From NCBI GenBank assembly GCA_023253415.1, contig JALRGK010000222.1, positions 1-9,784 of the forward strand: 9,784 bases of DNA, in the 5' to 3' direction. Below the pieces are notes generated by a model. It was not told the origin of the DNA, made no database searches, and was given only the letters and a program-made list of their open reading frames with translations. This DNA comes from Rhodocyclaceae bacterium (GTDB taxonomy: Bacteria > Pseudomonadota > Gammaproteobacteria > Burkholderiales > Rhodocyclaceae). The translations under genes and the position numbers were made by a program. Below, piece after piece: positions 6,672-9,784 of this stretch; the stretch's first letter is position 1; each line of letters starts with the position of its first letter.

Positions 6672-8213
6672 ATGCGTCTGCAGCGTCTAACCCGTATTCT
6701 TTATGTCAGCTGGAAGAACGGGCTGCTTACTATGCTCGTCGAAGCCGAACCGGAAGGCCGCATGGCCCGCTGGCTGGGTTTCTACGCCCGTCGCCGGCAC
6801 TTCACCAAGCCCCGCGCCGTCCGCTTACGCGAAGCGCTCGAATCGCTTGGGCCGATCTTCGTCAAGTTTGGCCAGATGCTATCCACCCGCCGCGACCTGC
6901 TCGCGCCCGACTTTGCCGATGAGCTTTCCAAGCTGCAGGATCGGGTACCGCCGTTTGACTCCGCGCTGGCTATAGCCGAAATCGAGCGTGGGCTTGGCAT
7001 GCCAATCAGTGCGGCCTTTAGTGAATTCGACCCCAAACCAATCGCCTCGGCTTCCGTAGCACAAGTGCACTTCGCTCGGCTGCATGACGGTCGGGATGTT
7101 GCCGTCAAAGTACTACGCCCGGGCATGCACCGGATTGTCGACCATGACATTGATCTGCTCGACACGTTCGCCCAGCTCATCGAACGCTTTTCGGAAGACG
7201 GTCGACGCCTGAAACCCCGCGAAGTTGTGGCCGAGTTTGCCAAGCATCTGCACGATGAGTTCGACCTGGTGCGAGAAGCGGCAAACGCTTCTCAACTACG
7301 CCGTAATTTCGACCATAGTGATCTGCTGGTGGTACCTGAAGTGTACTGGGACTTTTGCGCCACCAACGTCATGACCATGGAGCGCATGCATGGCATTCCG
7401 GTGGGTCGTATCGACGAATTGCGCGAGGCCGGGATCGACCTCAACCGCCTATCGAGCGCCGGCGTCGAAATCTTCTTTACGCAAGTCTTCCGCGACGGCT
7501 TCTTTCATGCCGACATGCACCCGGGCAACATTTTGGTTGCCAATGATGGACGTTATGTGGCGCTAGATTTTGGTATTGTTGGCACGCTCAACGAGGTTGA
7601 TAAAAACTACCTAGCGCAAAACTTTCTCGCTTTTTTCCAGCGCGACTATCGCCGCGTTGCCGAAGTCCACGTGATCTCCGGCTGGGCACCAAAAGAGACG
7701 CGCATCGATGAATTTGAAGCGGCGATCCGCACTGTGTGCGAACCGATCTTTGACAAGCCGCTTAAGGATATCTCCTTCGGCAAGATTCTGCTGCGCCTCT
7801 TCCAGACATCGCGACGCTTCAATGTAGAGGTTCAACCCCAACTGGTGATGCTGCAGAAAACGCTACTCAATATCGAAGGCTTAGGTCGCCAACTCAACCC
7901 CGACCTGGATCTATGGAAAACGGCAAAACCCTTCCTGGAACGCTGGATGAGCGAGCAGGTCGGCTGGCGTGGTTTTGTTGATGGCATGAAACGCGAAGGC
8001 CCTAACTGGGCCAAAATCCTGCCGCAGCTACCGCGGCTACTTCATGACTATCTGGCCCCCAATGAGGCAGCGCTCAAATCTGACCAAAAAACGCTGCGAG
8101 AACTGGTTCATACCGTTCGCTATCAGCGCCGCCTACTCTGGGTATGTTCGCTCGCGTCGATGATCGCGCTCGCAGGATCTGCCACGGTCCTGTTCCTGAA
8201 CTTTCAGCCATGA
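6672..8213 (+). CDS. ubiB: UbiB, atypical-kinase (ABC1/ADCK) protein of ubiquinone biosynthesis
   Basis: The 513-residue protein belongs to the UbiB/ADCK family, atypical protein-kinase-like ATPases that support ubiquinone assembly at the inner membrane. The family signatures are present: FVKFGQMLSTRRDL with KxGQ at 65-68, the Ala-rich nucleotide loop ASASVAQVH (125-133) in place of a glycine loop, VKVLRP with Lys146, FFHADMHPGNI (catalytic loop, 277-287) and DFGIVGTLN (from Asp299). A hydrophobic segment near the C-terminus (about 488-510) is a membrane anchor; I see one such helix, where E. coli UbiB has two. I chose ATG 6672 because MRLQRLTRIL resembles other UbiB N-termini; in-frame GTG 6642 is the alternative and neither has a strong ribosome site. 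ubiE and ubiJ, frequent neighbours, are absent from the window. The stop overlaps the symporter start by ATGA. Confidence 0.95.
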   Translation: MRLQRLTRILYVSWKNGLLTMLVEAEPEGRMARWLGFYARRRHFTKPRAVRLREALESLGPIFVKFGQMLSTRRDLLAPDFADELSKLQDRVPPFDSALAIAEIERGLGMPISAAFSEFDPKPIASASVAQVHFARLHDGRDVAVKVLRPGMHRIVDHDIDLLDTFAQLIERFSEDGRRLKPREVVAEFAKHLHDEFDLVREAANASQLRRNFDHSDLLVVPEVYWDFCATNVMTMERMHGIPVGRIDELREAGIDLNRLSSAGVEIFFTQVFRDGFFHADMHPGNILVANDGRYVALDFGIVGTLNEVDKNYLAQNFLAFFQRDYRRVAEVHVISGWAPKETRIDEFEAAIRTVCEPIFDKPLKDISFGKILLRLFQTSRRFNVEVQPQLVMLQKTLLNIEGLGRQLNPDLDLWKTAKPFLERWMSEQVGWRGFVDGMKREGPNWAKILPQLPRLLHDYLAPNEAALKSDQKTLRELVHTVRYQRRLLWVCSLASMIALAGSATVLFLNFQP

Positions 8214-9730
8214 CGCCACTACTCGGGTTTATTACGCTCTACCTGCTGGCCTCGATTGGCATTGGCTTGCTGGCGGCAACCCGGGTTAAAAACGCACGCG
8301 ACTTTGCGGTAGCAGGGCGATCACTACCGCTACCTGTCGTGACCGCCACGGTCTTCGCCACCTGGTTCGGCGCAGAAGCAGTGCTGGGCGTGTCCGCGAC
8401 CTTCGTCAAGGATGGTTTACGAGGCGTGGTTGCTGACCCTTTTGGCGCATCGCTTTGCCTCATCCTTGCTGGTTTTTTCTTCGCCAGCAAACTCTATCGG
8501 CTCAATCTGCTGACGATTGGAGATTACTACCGCCTACGCTACAACCATACGGTCGAATGGCTCAGCACACTGGCAATCGTTGTCTCCTATCTGGGCTGGG
8601 TGTCCGCACAAATCAAGGCGCTCGGACTCGTATTCTTTACGGTCACTAATGGTCTGATCCCGCAAGATAAGGGCATGATTCTCGGTGCCGCCATCGTCCT
8701 CACTTACACCGTACTCGGCGGCATGCTATCCGTAGCGGTGCTCGATTTTGTGCAGATCACCGTCATCATGGGCGGCCTCGTTTACATCGCTACGATCATC
8801 AGCGACCTGGCCGGCGGCGCAGGTAACGTGGTAGCGCATGCCAACGCTGCCGGCAAACTCGACTTCTTCCCGTCAGGTGGCATGGATGTCTGGGTACCCT
8901 TTGTCGGCGCCTGGATGACGATGATGCTCGGCTCCATTCCGCAGCAGGATGTCTTCCAGCGCATCTCATCGGCCAAAAGCGAAAAGATTGCGATGGTTGG
9001 CTCGATCATGGGTGGCTCTCTGTATTTTTTCTTTGCCTTCATTCCCATGTTCCTGGCTTATGCCGCAACGCTCATTGACCCCGCTATGTTCTCATCGCTC
9101 CTGGATAGCGACTCTCAGCTGGTATTGCCTACGCTGATCTTGCAGCACACACCACTGTTTGCACAAGTCATCTTCTTTGGCGCACTACTCTCAGCCATCA
9201 TGAGCTGCTCTTCAGCCACGTTACTGGCCCCTTCGGTGTCGTTCACCGAAAACATTCTCCGCCCGATGCTACCGCATATTTCAGACCGCATTTTTCTGTG
9301 GCTGATGCGACTCGTCATCGTTGCCTTTGCCGGTATGGTATTGGCCATGGCACTCACGAGCAGCGCTTCGATCTTCAAAATGGTCGAACACGCCTACAAG
9401 ATCACACTGGTTGTCGCCTTCGTGCCACTCGTCGCGGGCTTCTACTGGAAGCGTGGCAATACACAGGGTGCACTATTTGCCATTTTCTCCGGATTTTTCA
9501 CCTGGATTATTTGCGAAGTCTTCTCGACTGATGACGCTATCTGGCCGCCCCAGATACTCGGTCTGATTGCAGCGGTAGTCGGTATGATCATCGGCTCTCT
9601 CTTGCCCCAGCGTATCGGTAAACCAACACCGACACCATCACATCACCATGCGGCTGAAGGCACGTACCATGTCACACCCATCGGCCACGAGTCTGCGACG
9701 CATCATGACGCTTCCAGACACCACCGCTGA
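8210..9730 (+). CDS. Sodium:solute symporter (SSS/SLC5 family), substrate unknown
   Basis: The 506-residue polytopic inner-membrane protein has about 12-13 hydrophobic segments and SSS hallmarks. These are an N-terminal helix followed by DFAVAGRSLP (31-40), ATWFGAEAVLGV (50-61), RLNLLTIGDYYRLRY (97-111), TYTVLGGMLSVAVLDFVQ (165-182) and the helix FGALLSAIMSCSSATLLAPS (323-342), whose hydroxyl residues correspond to the Na2 sodium site. Family members take up proline, choline, pantothenate, sugars or short acids with Na+; nothing visible picks the substrate. The start ATG at 8210 overlaps the ubiB stop in ATGA with no clear ribosome site, implying translation coupled to ubiB. After the last helix the tail (about 470-506) holds nine histidines. 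Its final 20 codons overlap another ORF in a different frame. Confidence 0.92.
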   Translation: MTPLLGFITLYLLASIGIGLLAATRVKNARDFAVAGRSLPLPVVTATVFATWFGAEAVLGVSATFVKDGLRGVVADPFGASLCLILAGFFFASKLYRLNLLTIGDYYRLRYNHTVEWLSTLAIVVSYLGWVSAQIKALGLVFFTVTNGLIPQDKGMILGAAIVLTYTVLGGMLSVAVLDFVQITVIMGGLVYIATIISDLAGGAGNVVAHANAAGKLDFFPSGGMDVWVPFVGAWMTMMLGSIPQQDVFQRISSAKSEKIAMVGSIMGGSLYFFFAFIPMFLAYAATLIDPAMFSSLLDSDSQLVLPTLILQHTPLFAQVIFFGALLSAIMSCSSATLLAPSVSFTENILRPMLPHISDRIFLWLMRLVIVAFAGMVLAMALTSSASIFKMVEHAYKITLVVAFVPLVAGFYWKRGNTQGALFAIFSGFFTWIICEVFSTDDAIWPPQILGLIAAVVGMIIGSLLPQRIGKPTPTPSHHHAAEGTYHVTPIGHESATHHDASRHHR

Positions 9731-9784
9731 TCTATCGGGCTGGCGCCGCTGGCTCGAACGCGCCCGTCAGAAGCCATTGGCGTT
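9669..9784 (+). CDS. Start of an unidentified protein, cut by the right edge of the window
   Basis: An ORF open to the window end begins at ATG 9669, with GAAGG about 8 nt upstream, or at in-frame ATG 9705, which lacks a clear ribosome site. The readable translation from the second start is MTLPDTTADLSGWRRWLERA and then about six more residues (RQKPLA). It overlaps the symporter's 3' end by 62 bases from the first start or 26 from the second, in another frame. The WRRWLERARQK segment looks like an amphipathic basic helix. I do not recognise the family from 26-38 residues. That it is a gene is inferred from the tight same-strand packing and the absence of any other candidate in the last 54 bases. 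Confidence 0.5.
   Translation, partial: MSHPSATSLRRIMTLPDTTADLSGWRRWLERARQKPLA

Noticed and set aside
6655..6690. 12-codon upstream ORF (MKADRSCVCSV) overlapping the ubiB ATG
   Set aside because: It has no ribosome site and codons and cysteines are not meaningful at this length; nothing supports its use as a regulatory leader.

Overview
The window looks like chromosomal DNA from a Gram-negative betaproteobacterium; the genus cannot be fixed from sequence reading alone. Reasons: a Kdo transferase (lipopolysaccharide), a class I polyhydroxyalkanoate synthase, a UbiB ubiquinone-biosynthesis protein, a betaproteobacterial-type short isoaspartate methyltransferase, and the gene order argS - SPOR protein - dsbA, which I recall as common in Betaproteobacteria. 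Base composition is moderately GC-rich and even throughout. I see no mobile element, CRISPR array, rRNA or tRNA. It reads as ordinary housekeeping sequence, densely packed.

Layout. 1-290 (+): the C-terminal end of waaA, closed by a bidirectional terminator (328-353) shared with the convergent pcm-like gene (373-1029, -). Behind pcm on the same strand lies a 58-codon gene (1143-1319, -) for a Cys4 DUF1289-family protein, easy to miss because of its size. A 189-bp divergent gap then leads to phaC (1509-3350, +), which ends at a second bidirectional terminator (3370-3396). That terminator is shared with a leftward operon argS (4846-6609) - SPOR/FtsN-like (4150-4818) - dsbA (3456-4136). A 62-bp divergent gap separates argS from ubiB (6672-8213, +). 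ubiB overlaps an SSS-family sodium:solute symporter (8210-9730, +) by ATGA, and the symporter in turn overlaps the start of another ORF that runs off the right edge.

Functions. The genes do not form one pathway. They cover outer-membrane biogenesis (waaA), protein repair or a divergent methyltransferase (pcm), carbon storage (phaC), translation (argS), cell division or peptidoglycan binding (SPOR), periplasmic disulfide formation (dsbA), respiratory quinone synthesis (ubiB) and sodium-coupled uptake (symporter).

Nothing here convinces me of a wholly new system. The items worth a second look are the small DUF1289 gene with an atypical tail, the methyltransferase lacking the usual substrate-loop motif, a Tat-like signal on DsbA, the histidine-rich symporter tail that coincides with an overlapping ORF, and a TATAAT box placed so close to the argS start that a leaderless transcript is possible.
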